A stretch of 64,000 bases of DNA from CAZSDU01 sp964429135 (GTDB lineage: Bacteria > Bacteroidota > Bacteroidia > Bacteroidales > FEN-979). The stretch spans positions 66,561-130,560 of the forward strand of contig CAYSAU010000009.1 of the NCBI GenBank assembly GCA_964429135.1. The letters are read 5' to 3'. Shown piece after piece: positions 8,471 to 17,394 of this stretch (the stretch's first letter is position 1; each line of letters begins with the position of its first letter). Position numbers and translations under genes: made by a program. The notes beneath the pieces were generated by a model that was given only the letters and a program-made list of their open reading frames with translations, had not been told where the DNA came from and made no database searches.

Positions 8471-9052
8471 TTATTTACGTTTATTGATTTCATCTCTTAT
8501 CTGGGAAGCTTTCTCGTATTCCTCTTTTTCAATTGCCGATTGAAGCATTTCTTTCAACTCGGGAATGGTAAAGGAGTCATATTCCGTTTGATTCGAAACC
8601 GAATTGTCAATACTGCCCGAAGCGTTTTTTTCTTCCTGATCATCTTCGATCTGAATCCCAGCAGATACCATGATATTTTCATAGGTATAAATGGGGCAAT
8701 GAAACCGCAAGGCAATGGCGATAGCATCGGAAGTACGCGAATCAACTTCTGTTACTGTAACTCCGTCGGAACAAACCAGCATGGCATAAAAAATTCCTTC
8801 GACAAATTTATTGATCACGACTTCTTTGACCTCTATCTTAAATGATTCCGCAAAAGTTTTGAATAAATCATGAGTCAGTGGCCTGGGGGTCTTGATTTTT
8901 TCAATTTCAACAGCAATGGCCTGAGCCTCAAAACCGCCAATGATGATTGGCAAGCGCCGGTTACCATCTTGTTCAGCAAGGATAAGGGCATAAGCCCCGT
9001 TTTGCGACTGACTGTATGACATACCGATGATTTCAAGCCGGATTTTCTCCAT
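8471..9052 (-). CDS. Bifunctional nuclease (BFN/DUF151) family protein with UVR tail
   Basis: Residues 1-135 of 193 match the BFN (DUF151) domain: QNGAYALILAEQDGNRRLPIIIGGFEAQAIAVEIE near the start, then PRPLTHDLF and SRTSDAIAIALRFHCPIYT. Plant homologues were reported to have DNase and RNase activity; bacterial members are mostly uncharacterised. An acidic linker leads to a C-terminal UVR motif (ELKEMLQSAIEKEEYEKAS, then QIRDEI) like the UvrB-UvrC interaction helix hairpin, in the last 36 residues. This suggests contact with another protein, possibly of the excision repair or Clp systems. It is the first gene of the operon that continues with the nucleoside permease, thyA and folA. Confidence 0.9.
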   Translation of the reverse strand: MEKIRLEIIGMSYSQSQNGAYALILAEQDGNRRLPIIIGGFEAQAIAVEIEKIKTPRPLTHDLFKTFAESFKIEVKEVVINKFVEGIFYAMLVCSDGVTVTEVDSRTSDAIAIALRFHCPIYTYENIMVSAGIQIEDDQEEKNASGSIDNSVSNQTEYDSFTIPELKEMLQSAIEKEEYEKASQIRDEINKRK

Positions 9053-9075
9053 CTTTGATCCAGAATTACTGCATA

Positions 9076-9083
9076 CAAACCTA
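9076..9083 (-). promoter_or_regulatory. Promoter -7 box of the nuclease-thyA-folA operon
   Basis: The minus-strand sequence TAGGTTTG matches TAnnTTTG and lies 23 bases upstream of the ATG at 9052. No clear TTG is seen at the expected -33 distance. Confidence 0.5.
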
Positions 9084-9126
9084 AATGATTTTTTAATACC
9101 AGCCTGATGACTGTGGAAAAAAACCC

Positions 9127-9156
9127 TTGGATTTTGAAAAATACTTTTTACTTTTG
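9127..9156 (+). promoter_or_regulatory. Promoter of the membrane pyrophosphatase gene
   Basis: TTG at 9127-9129 and TACTTTTG at 9149-9156 are separated by 19 bases, a full match to the Bacteroidota -33/-7 pair. It lies inside the longest possible reading frame and so rules out the start at 9127 in favour of 9187. Confidence 0.8.
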
Positions 9157-9186
9157 TACAAAGTCAAAATAACTAAATACGTATAT

Positions 9187-11601
9187 ATGAAAAAAATCAA
9201 TACCTTGATGATGGCTGTTCTCATGCCATTCTTAACTTTTGCGAGTGAAGCTGATCTGGCCATTCCAAATCTGACTTCCAGTCAAAACAACCTCTTGTTG
9301 TTTGGATTTCTGGTCTGTTTTCTTGGTCTTCTTTTCGGGCTTTATCAATTTCAGAAAGTGAGAAAACTGAGGGCACATCAATCCATGCTGGATGTTTCCA
9401 AAATTATTTTCGAAACCTGTAAGACCTATCTTATTCAGCAAGGGAAATTCCTGGTCATTCTTTTTCTCATCATTGGCTTATGCATTGCTTTTTATTTCGG
9501 TTTTTTACAGGCAATGCCTTTCGGAGGAGTCCTGTTAATTCTGGGCTGGACTGTAATCGGCATCTTAGGTTCCTATAGTGTTGCCTGGTTTGGGATTCGT
9601 ATGAACACTTTTGCTAACAGCCGTATGGCCTTTGCTTCTCTGGAAAGGAAACCCATCAAATTGTTGAACATTCCGCTGGATGCAGGGATGAGTATAGGGG
9701 TAATGCTGATTTGTGTGGAACTGATCATGATGCTGATCATTCTGCTATTTGTTCCCAGGGAATTTGCAGGTGCCAGTTTTATCGGCTTTGCCATTGGCGA
9801 ATCGCTTGGTGCTTCTGCCTTGCGTATTGCCGGTGGAATTTTTACCAAAATTGCAGATATTGGTTCTGACCTGATGAAAGTCGTGTTTAAAATCAAAGAG
9901 GATGATCCCCGAAATCCAGGGGTTATTGCTGATTGTACTGGAGATAATGCAGGCGACAGCGTAGGCCCGACGGCCGACGGGTTTGAAACCTACGGGGTGA
10001 CCGGAGTAGCCTTGATTGCATTTATTGTTCTCGCAGTCGGAACCGTTGAAAATCAAACACAACTCCTCACGTGGATATTCGTTATGCGCGTCCTGATGGT
10101 TATCACTTCCATCGTTGCTTTTTATCTCAACAAAGCTTTTTCAAAAGCCTTGTTCGGGAATAAAGACGACCTTGATTTTGAGCGTCCCCTGACCAACCTC
10201 GTATGGATCACTTCCATTCTGTCGATTATCGTAACTTTTATTGCCAGCTATGTGATGATTGGCGACCTCGCCCATAACCTCTGGATCACCCTCTCGATCA
10301 TCATCAGTTGCGGCACCTTAGGTGCAGCCCTGATTCCGGAATTTACAAAAATCTTTACAAGTCCCAAATCCAGGCATGTCAATGAAGTGGTAACAGCTTC
10401 CCGGGAGGGTGGACCTTCACTGAACATTCTTTCTGGGCTTGTGGCCGGAAATTTCAGTGCTTTCTGGCAGGGAATGGTCTTTCTGGTACTTATGTTTTTA
10501 GCCTATATTACAAGCACCTATGGACTTCATGAATTCATGATCTATCCTGCAATTTTTGCTTTCGGATTGGTAGCATTTGGATTCCTGGGTATGGGGCCGG
10601 TGACGATCGCGGTGGATAGTTATGGGCCGGTAACTGATAATGCCCAATCGATTTATGAGCTTTCCCTGATTGAAGAGGATAAAGAAAAAGCCATTCAGGA
10701 TATTGAAAAAGAATTCGGATTCAAACCGGATTTTGAAAAGGCCAAACATTACCTGGAAGCCAACGATGGGGCAGGAAACACATTTAAAGCCACGGCTAAA
10801 CCCGTATTGATCGGAACAGCGGTAGTGGGAGCCACCACCATGATTTTCTCCCTGATCCTGGTCATTAAGAAGCAATTTCACATTGAACCCGAAGCGATTC
10901 TCAATATCCTAAACCCTTATACCATTTTGGGATTCCTGATGGGCGGCGCAGTGATCTACTGGTTCACCGGAGCTTCTACCCAGGCGGTAACCACGGGAGC
11001 ATACCGGGCCGTGGAATACATCAAGAAAAATATCCGTCTGGATGAACATGCTGACCGAAAAGCTTCTGTGGAAAATTCCAAGGAAGTGGTAAAAATCTGT
11101 ACTCAATATGCGCAAACCGGGATGTTCAACATATTCATTGCTATTTTCTCTTTTGCCATAGGCATTGCTTTCCTTTCCGGTTATCGAGATATTACTTCAG
11201 AGCTTCCGTCAGTAAGGTTTGCTGCTGCCTCTTTCTTTGTGGCTTACCTGATTTCCATTGCTTTCTTCGGGTTATTTCAGGCGCTTTTCATGGCCAATGC
11301 AGGAGGAGCATGGGACAATGCGAAGAAAGTGGTCGAGGTTGACCTGAAAGAAAAAGGCACGGCCTTACATGATGCTTCCATAGTGGGTGACACCGTGGGC
11401 GATCCATTCAAGGATACTTCTTCGGTTGCCCTGAACCCCATCATCAAATTTACCACCCTTTTCGGTTTGCTAGCCATGGAAATTGCCATTGCAGAGAACT
11501 TCTTTTCCGTTGCGCCTTATGTAGGAATTGCTTTTTTCGCCATTGCTTTGTATTTTGTTTACCGTTCATTTTACAAGATGCGGATTACAAAGAAAGCCTG
11601 A
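9187..11601 (+). CDS. hppA: Membrane-bound ion-translocating pyrophosphatase
   Basis: The 804-residue integral membrane enzyme, with about sixteen hydrophobic helices, couples pyrophosphate hydrolysis to Na+ or H+ export. The pyrophosphate-binding acidic motifs are present: KIADIGSDLMKVV, EDDPRNPGVIADCTGDNAGD, and near the C-terminus GGAWDNAKKVVE and HDASIVGDTVGDPFKD. The segment deciding potassium dependence reads GNTFKATAKP, with Lys where K+-dependent enzymes have Ala. The neighbouring second position is Ala, so the class is not clear-cut. The start at 9187 is chosen because a promoter lies between it and the upstream ATG at 9127. A strong terminator follows. Confidence 0.96.
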   Translation: MKKINTLMMAVLMPFLTFASEADLAIPNLTSSQNNLLLFGFLVCFLGLLFGLYQFQKVRKLRAHQSMLDVSKIIFETCKTYLIQQGKFLVILFLIIGLCIAFYFGFLQAMPFGGVLLILGWTVIGILGSYSVAWFGIRMNTFANSRMAFASLERKPIKLLNIPLDAGMSIGVMLICVELIMMLIILLFVPREFAGASFIGFAIGESLGASALRIAGGIFTKIADIGSDLMKVVFKIKEDDPRNPGVIADCTGDNAGDSVGPTADGFETYGVTGVALIAFIVLAVGTVENQTQLLTWIFVMRVLMVITSIVAFYLNKAFSKALFGNKDDLDFERPLTNLVWITSILSIIVTFIASYVMIGDLAHNLWITLSIIISCGTLGAALIPEFTKIFTSPKSRHVNEVVTASREGGPSLNILSGLVAGNFSAFWQGMVFLVLMFLAYITSTYGLHEFMIYPAIFAFGLVAFGFLGMGPVTIAVDSYGPVTDNAQSIYELSLIEEDKEKAIQDIEKEFGFKPDFEKAKHYLEANDGAGNTFKATAKPVLIGTAVVGATTMIFSLILVIKKQFHIEPEAILNILNPYTILGFLMGGAVIYWFTGASTQAVTTGAYRAVEYIKKNIRLDEHADRKASVENSKEVVKICTQYAQTGMFNIFIAIFSFAIGIAFLSGYRDITSELPSVRFAAASFFVAYLISIAFFGLFQALFMANAGGAWDNAKKVVEVDLKEKGTALHDASIVGDTVGDPFKDTSSVALNPIIKFTTLFGLLAMEIAIAENFFSVAPYVGIAFFAIALYFVYRSFYKMRITKKA

Positions 11602-11625
11602 TCAAGCTGATAGCCTGCTAACAGA

Positions 11626-11661
11626 AAAAAGAAGCCTTCAGAATCAGGAGGCTTCTTTTTG
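11626..11661 (+). terminator. Rho-independent terminator after hppA
   Basis: A perfect 12-base inverted repeat (AAAAAGAAGCCT at 11626-11637 and AGGCTTCTTTTT at 11649-11660) encloses an 11-base loop and ends in a T run. The same T run provides the TTG of the gcvP promoter, so terminator and promoter abut. Confidence 0.9.
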
Positions 11662-11688
11662 TTTTCTTCCGCAAACTTGGTACTTTTG
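11659..11688 (+). promoter_or_regulatory. Promoter of gcvP
   Basis: TTG at 11659-11661 and TACTTTTG at 11681-11688 have a spacer of 19 bases. The box lies upstream of the ATG at 11722 and inside the longer reading frame, so it fixes the gcvP start at 11722. Confidence 0.8.
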
Positions 11689-11721
11689 CGGCATTATAAA
11701 CCTGATGAAAAACCATTAACC

Positions 11722-14580
11722 ATGATAACCAATAATTTTGCAAGACGGCACAATGGACCCTACGGTGATGAAATCGGTAAGATGCTTGAAAAAACCGGAG
11801 TCACTTCCCTTGAACAACTAATAGATCAGACTGTTCCACCAAGTATCCGGATGAAAGCGCCCCTGGATCTCCCGAAAGGGATGAATGAGTATCAGTACCT
11901 CAACCATATTAAAGATATTGGTTCCAAAAATAAACTTTTTAAAACCTATATCGGGATGGGTTATTACAATACCATCACCCCCGGAGTTATTCTTCGGAAT
12001 GTGCTGGAGAATCCAGGCTGGTATACGGCTTATACACCCTACCAGGCTGAAATTTCACAGGGACGTCTTGAAGCCTTATTGAATTTCCAAACCATGATTG
12101 CTGACCTGACCGGTTTGCCGATTGCCAATGCCTCTTTACTGGATGAAGGAACAGCTGCAGCAGAAGCCATGATCATGTTTTTTAACAGCCGATCAAGGGA
12201 TGCTGTGAAAAGGAATGCCAACCAGTTCTTTGTTTCGATTGATCTCTTTCCCCAGACTATTGATGTCATCAAAACCAGGGCACTACCCCTCGGCATTGAA
12301 CTTGTTTTCGGAAATCATAATGAATTTTTATTTCAGGATAAGGTTTTCGGCGCCATCGTTCAGTATCCTGATCAGAAAGGTCAGGTCAATGACTACAGGG
12401 AATGGGTTAAAAAAGCACATCAGAACGATACAGCGGTAGCGGTTTCTGCTGATTTGCTCAGTCTGGCCTTGCTCACCCCTCCGGGTGAATGGGGGGCCGA
12501 CGTTGTTTTGGGTTCCAGTCAACGTTTTGGTATTCCCATGGGATATGGGGGGCCTCATGCCGCTTTCTTTGCCGCCAAAGAAGATTATAAACGACAAATC
12601 CCTGGCCGTATTATCGGTATCTCCGTGGATGCCAACGGTAACCGTGCTTTACGAATGGCTTTGCAAACCAGGGAGCAGCATATTAAAAGGGAAAAAGCTA
12701 CATCGAATATCTGTACTTCTCAGGTACTTCTGGCCGTGATGGCAGGGATGTACGCGGTTTATCATGGTCCGAAAGGAATCCGGCAGATAGCCAGACATAT
12801 TAACATTCTTGCCGGTGTTTTGGCCCAGGAAGTCGTGAAATATGGATACCGTCAGGTGAACAGTCAATTTTTCGATACTATTCTGATAGAATTACCCGGA
12901 GATGTTTCCATCGAAAACATTCGGAAATCAGCCTTGGAAAATAAAATGAACCTGCGCTATGTTGATTCACAGCATATCGGTATCAGTGTGGATGAAACCA
13001 CAGAATTAGCCGACATCAATATTCTGATTGGGATTCTGGCCAAAGCAAACGGAAAAATCTATTCGGAATTCATCTGCGATCCAAAAGAATGTGAACAGAT
13101 CATGACGATTTCTACCACACTGAAACGGAAATCAGAGTATCTCAAACATAAGGTTTTCAATAGCTATCATTCGGAAACAGACATGATGCGCTACATAAAA
13201 AAACTTGAGATCAAAGATTTGTCGCTCAACCGTTCGATGATCCCACTGGGTTCCTGCACGATGAAGTTGAATGCAGCCTCCGAACTTTTTGCCTTGAGTT
13301 ATCCTGAATTCGGTGGCATTCATCCCTTTGTCCCAAAAGACCAGGCAGAAGGTTACCAATGCATGATCCGTAATCTGGAATCCGATCTGTGTATAATCAC
13401 CGGTTTTGATGCTGTATCCTTTATGCCGAATTCGGGCGCAGCTGGAGAATATGCCGGCTTGCTGGTAATCCGGCAGTATCATATCAACCGTGGTGATTCC
13501 CACCGTAATGTTTGCATTATTCCTGCTTCAGCCCACGGCACCAACCCGGCCAGTGCTGCCATGTGCGGCATGAAGGTGGTCGTAGTGAAATGCGATGAAA
13601 AAGGAAACATAGATGTAAACGACCTAAGTGAAAAAGCAATTCAGCATAAAGATACACTGGCTGCCCTCATGGTCACCTATCCTTCCACCCATGGTGTTTT
13701 CGAGGAAGAAATCCTTGAGATCATCAGGATCATCCATGAAAACGGCGGACAGGTGTATATGGATGGCGCCAACATGAATGCCCAGGTTGGACTTACTAAC
13801 CCAGGCCTTATAGGGGCCGATGTATGTCATTTAAACTTACATAAAACCTTTGCCATACCTCATGGCGGAGGAGGGCCGGGAGAAGGTCCGATTGCAGTTG
13901 CCAAACACCTGAGTCCATTCCTTCCTCAACATGTTGAAGTCGAAACAGGTGGTGAGCGAGGCATTACAGCAGTGGCATCAGGACCCTACGGAAGTGCCCT
14001 TATTCTGACTATTTCCTATGCTTATATCAAACTTATGGGTGGAGAAGGTCTTACGGAAGCTACTAAAATGGCGATTCTTAATGCCAATTACATCAAATCC
14101 TGTCTGGAACCATATTATCCCATTCTCTATTCAGGAAAAAATGGCCGTTGTGCCCATGAAATGATCGTGGATTGCAATGGGATTTCACGACAAACCGGGA
14201 TCGGGGCAATCGATATTGCTAAAAGACTGATGGATTATGGTTTCCATGCACCGACCGTAGCTTTCCCTGTCCATGGAACCCTGATGGTGGAACCCACGGA
14301 AAGCGAACCCTTTTATGAGCTGAACCGTTTCATTGAAGCAATGATATCGATAAAAGGAGAAATTGATGAAATTGCTTCAGGGAAAGCAGATAAGCTGGTC
14401 AATGTCATTATGAAAGCTCCGCATACCGTGCAAATGGTCTCTGCCGACACCTGGGAACTCCCCTATTCAAGACAGAAAGCTGCTTTTCCCATGTCATGGT
14501 CAGCAGAAGATAAATACTGGCCAACAGTTACAAGAATAGATGATGCTTTTGGAGACAGGAATCTGGCTTGTACGGCTTGA
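11722..14580 (+). CDS. gcvP: Glycine dehydrogenase (decarboxylating), P-protein of the glycine cleavage system
   Basis: This 952-residue enzyme is the full-length fused P-protein, with both the gcvPA-like and gcvPB-like halves in one chain. It decarboxylates glycine with PLP and passes the aminomethyl group to lipoyl H-protein. The N-terminus (FARRHNGPYGDEIGKML) is the family start. The first half has MGYYNTITPGVILRN and YTPYQAEISQGRLE. The second has SMIPLGSCTMKLNA, the PLP lysine Lys708 in HLNLHKTFAIPHGGGGPG, and HGTLMVEPTESE. Lipoamide dehydrogenase (the L-protein) is encoded at 20451 and serine hydroxymethyltransferase at 53808. H- and T-protein genes are not in the window. Translation begins after the promoter at 11681-11688. 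Confidence 0.97.
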   Translation: MITNNFARRHNGPYGDEIGKMLEKTGVTSLEQLIDQTVPPSIRMKAPLDLPKGMNEYQYLNHIKDIGSKNKLFKTYIGMGYYNTITPGVILRNVLENPGWYTAYTPYQAEISQGRLEALLNFQTMIADLTGLPIANASLLDEGTAAAEAMIMFFNSRSRDAVKRNANQFFVSIDLFPQTIDVIKTRALPLGIELVFGNHNEFLFQDKVFGAIVQYPDQKGQVNDYREWVKKAHQNDTAVAVSADLLSLALLTPPGEWGADVVLGSSQRFGIPMGYGGPHAAFFAAKEDYKRQIPGRIIGISVDANGNRALRMALQTREQHIKREKATSNICTSQVLLAVMAGMYAVYHGPKGIRQIARHINILAGVLAQEVVKYGYRQVNSQFFDTILIELPGDVSIENIRKSALENKMNLRYVDSQHIGISVDETTELADINILIGILAKANGKIYSEFICDPKECEQIMTISTTLKRKSEYLKHKVFNSYHSETDMMRYIKKLEIKDLSLNRSMIPLGSCTMKLNAASELFALSYPEFGGIHPFVPKDQAEGYQCMIRNLESDLCIITGFDAVSFMPNSGAAGEYAGLLVIRQYHINRGDSHRNVCIIPASAHGTNPASAAMCGMKVVVVKCDEKGNIDVNDLSEKAIQHKDTLAALMVTYPSTHGVFEEEILEIIRIIHENGGQVYMDGANMNAQVGLTNPGLIGADVCHLNLHKTFAIPHGGGGPGEGPIAVAKHLSPFLPQHVEVETGGERGITAVASGPYGSALILTISYAYIKLMGGEGLTEATKMAILNANYIKSCLEPYYPILYSGKNGRCAHEMIVDCNGISRQTGIGAIDIAKRLMDYGFHAPTVAFPVHGTLMVEPTESEPFYELNRFIEAMISIKGEIDEIASGKADKLVNVIMKAPHTVQMVSADTWELPYSRQKAAFPMSWSAEDKYWPTVTRIDDAFGDRNLACTA

Positions 14581-14615
14581 TAAAGTTGATGAGCTGGTGT
14601 TTGAATTGAATTTGT

Positions 14616-15554
14616 TTAATTCACTGTTTTAATAATCCAGGTAGATATTTCCTCAATGGCTGTTTCTGCTTGTTTAAGAATTCCAATGTAGCTAAGGAAC
14701 CCATGGATCATATCTTCATAAACAGATAGTTTGACCGTAACCCCGGCTTCATCCAAACGTCGTGCATAGGCAATACCTTCGTCTTTAAGGGGGTCATACC
14801 CGGAAACAATGATCAGTGCCGGTGGAAGGCCGGAAATGTTTTCTGCCAGCAAAGGAACGGCATGGGGATTGATTTTATCCTCCTCATGACCAAGATATTT
14901 ATCCCAGAACCAGAACATGGCTTCCTTGGTCAGCCCATAACCTTCGGCAAATTCATTATAAGATGGTTTTTCAGGTTTGTAGTAATCAGTAACAGGGTAA
15001 AGCAACACCTGCCCTTTGACTTTGGGACCCATTTCATCCAGTACCCGTAAAGCAGTTACCGTTGCCAGGTTACCCCCGGCGCTGTCGCCTGCAAGGATAA
15101 TCCTATCAGGGTCTCCTCTCCATTCTTTTGCATGGGCTGCCACATATTTTAATGCCGCAATACAATCATCCGAAGCAGCCGGAAATTTATGTTCGGGAGC
15201 AAGGCGGTAATCCACAGATACGACAATAACATTTGAAGCCTGACAGAGATGAGTACATAGTGAATCGTAAGCGTCAAGGTGAAAAAAAACCCATCCACCG
15301 CCATGAAAAAAGAGGAGAAGGGGTAAATTTTTCATATCCGAAGGGAAATAAATACGGGCCGGAATATTTCCAACGGGTCCGGGTATAAGGGTGTCGATGA
15401 CTGAATGTACCTCTTTCGAAGGTATTTTCATCTTGGCATACCCCTTCTCTACCTGTTCCCTTGCCTGGTCAAGGGGAATTTTATCTATGGCCGGCTCTCC
15501 GGCAACGGCTATGGCCGTTAGCAAGGCTTTGGCTTTGGAATCGAGCGGCATCAT
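14616..15554 (-). CDS. Alpha/beta hydrolase, HSL-family esterase
   Basis: The 312-residue predicted cytosolic esterase has the hormone-sensitive-lipase family signature. The oxyanion-hole motif is HGGGW at residues 84-88 and the nucleophile elbow is GDSAGG with Ser158. The acid Asp lies in SGYDPLKDEG and the His in MIHGFLSY. VSVDYRLAPEHKFPAASDD is also diagnostic. No signal peptide is visible. It is the last gene of a minus-strand run, with its start four bases downstream of the stop of a Cys/Met-metabolism PLP enzyme. The natural ester substrate is unknown, and the link to threonine/methionine metabolism is only positional. Confidence 0.9.
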   Translation of the reverse strand: MMPLDSKAKALLTAIAVAGEPAIDKIPLDQAREQVEKGYAKMKIPSKEVHSVIDTLIPGPVGNIPARIYFPSDMKNLPLLLFFHGGGWVFFHLDAYDSLCTHLCQASNVIVVSVDYRLAPEHKFPAASDDCIAALKYVAAHAKEWRGDPDRIILAGDSAGGNLATVTALRVLDEMGPKVKGQVLLYPVTDYYKPEKPSYNEFAEGYGLTKEAMFWFWDKYLGHEEDKINPHAVPLLAENISGLPPALIIVSGYDPLKDEGIAYARRLDEAGVTVKLSVYEDMIHGFLSYIGILKQAETAIEEISTWIIKTVN

Positions 15555-15558
15555 GAAT

Positions 15559-16749
15559 TTACATCTGGTCCAGACAGGATTTGATTTTCAACCAGCTATC
15601 TTCAATATCATTATCAAGCCCTACCGAAAAACGCACAAGACCTTCCGACAAACCCATTTCACGTTGAATATTTTCGGGGACTTCTGAAGAAGTGCTTTTC
15701 CCAGAGTTGCTGAAAAGGGTTTTAAAATAACCCAGGCTCACAGCCAAATAACCAACACCGGCTTTTTCCATCATTTCCATCAATTTTGCAGCCCTCTCAG
15801 AAGTATTCATATCAATGGCAATCAATCCGCTAAAGCCGAATTCCGGATTCATTATCTCCTTTAATTTTTCATGGCCATGATGCTCAGGAAGACCGGGATA
15901 ATTTATCTTTACCCCATATTCTTTAAATTTTTCCGCAAGAAACAGGGCATTTTTACTATGTTGTTTCATGCGGATATGCAAGGTGTGCAAGTTTTTAAGG
16001 ATACCGGAAGAGCGAAGCGGATCAAGGGCAGGGCCCAGCAACATGGCTGTACCGTCATTAACATTACTCAAGGCATCCACAAAATCTTTTGATGCACAGA
16101 TGGCGCCGGCCACGCAATCATTCTTTCCATTGATGAATTTGGTCATGGAATAAACAACAACATGAGCTCCGAATTTGGCCGGAGCCACTATCATAGGGGT
16201 AAATGTATTGTCCACTACGAGTTTAAGATTTTTTTCTTCCGAAATTTTCGCTAGGGCGGGAAGATCCGATATCTGCAAAAGCGGGTTGGTCATCGTTTCT
16301 GTGTAGATCATTTTTGTGTTCGACCGTATCGCTTTTTTCACCTCATCGAGATTGGTTATATCGACAAAGGACACTTCAATATTAAATTTTTTTATATAGT
16401 TAGACAGGAAGGCAAAGGTACCACCATAAGTAGTCATACTGCTAACAATATGGTCTCCGCTGCTGCATATCTGCAGGATTGAACAAGTAATGGCAGCCAT
16501 GCCGGAAGCCGTAACCCAGGCCGATTCAGTGCCTTCCATGGCGGCCAGGGCATCTGCCAAGTACTTATTGCTGGGATTCCAGTGGCGGGAGTACAGGAAA
16601 CAGCCTTCGGCCTCACCCTGAAAGGTGTCGAGCATTGTCTTGGCTTGCATAAAAGTGAAAGTGGCTGAATCACATACCGAAGGGTTGACGTCTCCGTATT
16701 CACCGAATTGCAATAGTTCAAAAATCTTAGTTGAGGGATCAGTTTTCAT
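15559..16749 (-). CDS. PLP-dependent Cys/Met-metabolism enzyme, methionine gamma-lyase-like
   Basis: The 396-residue protein belongs to the trans-sulfuration (Cys/Met metabolism) PLP family. The PLP lysine lies in VVYSMTKFINGKND. Other family features are RHWNPSNKYLADALAAMEGTE near the N-terminus, SGMAAITCSILQ, the MTTYGGTFAF segment and YTETMTNPLLQISDLPAL. The C-terminus (GLSEGLVRFSVGLDNDIEDS) is canonical. The family includes methionine gamma-lyase, cystathionine beta/gamma-lyases and O-acetylhomoserine sulfhydrylase. I favour a lyase because a second, different member lies at 18781-20250, but specificity cannot be read securely. It lies between thrH and the esterase gene in a probable operon. 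Confidence 0.85.
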   Translation of the reverse strand: MKTDPSTKIFELLQFGEYGDVNPSVCDSATFTFMQAKTMLDTFQGEAEGCFLYSRHWNPSNKYLADALAAMEGTESAWVTASGMAAITCSILQICSSGDHIVSSMTTYGGTFAFLSNYIKKFNIEVSFVDITNLDEVKKAIRSNTKMIYTETMTNPLLQISDLPALAKISEEKNLKLVVDNTFTPMIVAPAKFGAHVVVYSMTKFINGKNDCVAGAICASKDFVDALSNVNDGTAMLLGPALDPLRSSGILKNLHTLHIRMKQHSKNALFLAEKFKEYGVKINYPGLPEHHGHEKLKEIMNPEFGFSGLIAIDMNTSERAAKLMEMMEKAGVGYLAVSLGYFKTLFSNSGKSTSSEVPENIQREMGLSEGLVRFSVGLDNDIEDSWLKIKSCLDQM

Positions 16750-16757
16750 AAGTTTTT

Positions 16758-17384
16758 TCAGTTTTTAATAGGCAGTGCAAAAATACTACTTTGGGATGAA
16801 AGTATCACTTTAATCTCTTCATAATTATAGGTAACAGGTAATCGGGGATAGTCATCGATCACATTTTGAGGAGGACGAAATAATATTCCCTGGTCGGCTT
16901 GATTGAGCATGGAAATATCATTATAAGAGTCGCCCATGGCAATAACCTTGTATTTCAGGCTTTGCAAGGCCTCGACAGTGCGCCGTTTCGGATCCGGTTG
17001 GCGAAGCTGATAATCGATGATTCTGTTGTTATCATCCGTGATCAGGGAATGACAAAACAAAGTGGGTCGTCCAAGTTGATTCATCAGGGGATCGGCAAAC
17101 TGAATAAAGGTATCAGAAACTACGATCAATTGTGTTCTTTCCTTGATCCAGTGAATGAATTCAAGCGCTCCGGGAAGAGGCTTGATTTGGGCAATCACCT
17201 GCTGAATGTCATGCAGTTTCAAACCATGTTCATCCAGGATTTTCAATCGGTAGCGCATCAATTTATCATAGTCGGGTTCATCGCGGGTAGTGCGTTTTAG
17301 CTCCGGGATGCCTGTGTTTTCAGCCACATTAATCCATACTTCGGGAACAAAGACCCCTTCAAGGTCGGAACAGATAATGTACAT
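16758..17384 (-). CDS. thrH: ThrH: phosphoserine phosphatase / homoserine phosphotransferase
   Basis: The 208-residue HAD-superfamily enzyme has its nucleophile in CSDLEGVFVPEVW (Asp7, with Glu9 where most HAD enzymes have Asp), which is the ThrH signature. LKRTTRDEPDYDKLM, VVSDTFIQFADPLM and AMGDSYNDISML supply the remaining motifs. In Pseudomonas aeruginosa, ThrH was shown to dephosphorylate phosphoserine and to transfer its phosphate to homoserine. Its place ten bases downstream of thrC suggests that it supplies O-phosphohomoserine to threonine synthase here. No thrB is visible in the window. The next gene starts nine bases further on. Confidence 0.92.
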   Translation of the reverse strand: MYIICSDLEGVFVPEVWINVAENTGIPELKRTTRDEPDYDKLMRYRLKILDEHGLKLHDIQQVIAQIKPLPGALEFIHWIKERTQLIVVSDTFIQFADPLMNQLGRPTLFCHSLITDDNNRIIDYQLRQPDPKRRTVEALQSLKYKVIAMGDSYNDISMLNQADQGILFRPPQNVIDDYPRLPVTYNYEEIKVILSSQSSIFALPIKN

Positions 17385-17394
17385 GGAAAGACGG

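Noticed and set aside
9127..9186. Longer start for the membrane pyrophosphatase
   Set aside because: A full -33/-7 promoter lies between 9127 and 9156, so an mRNA from it cannot include that start.
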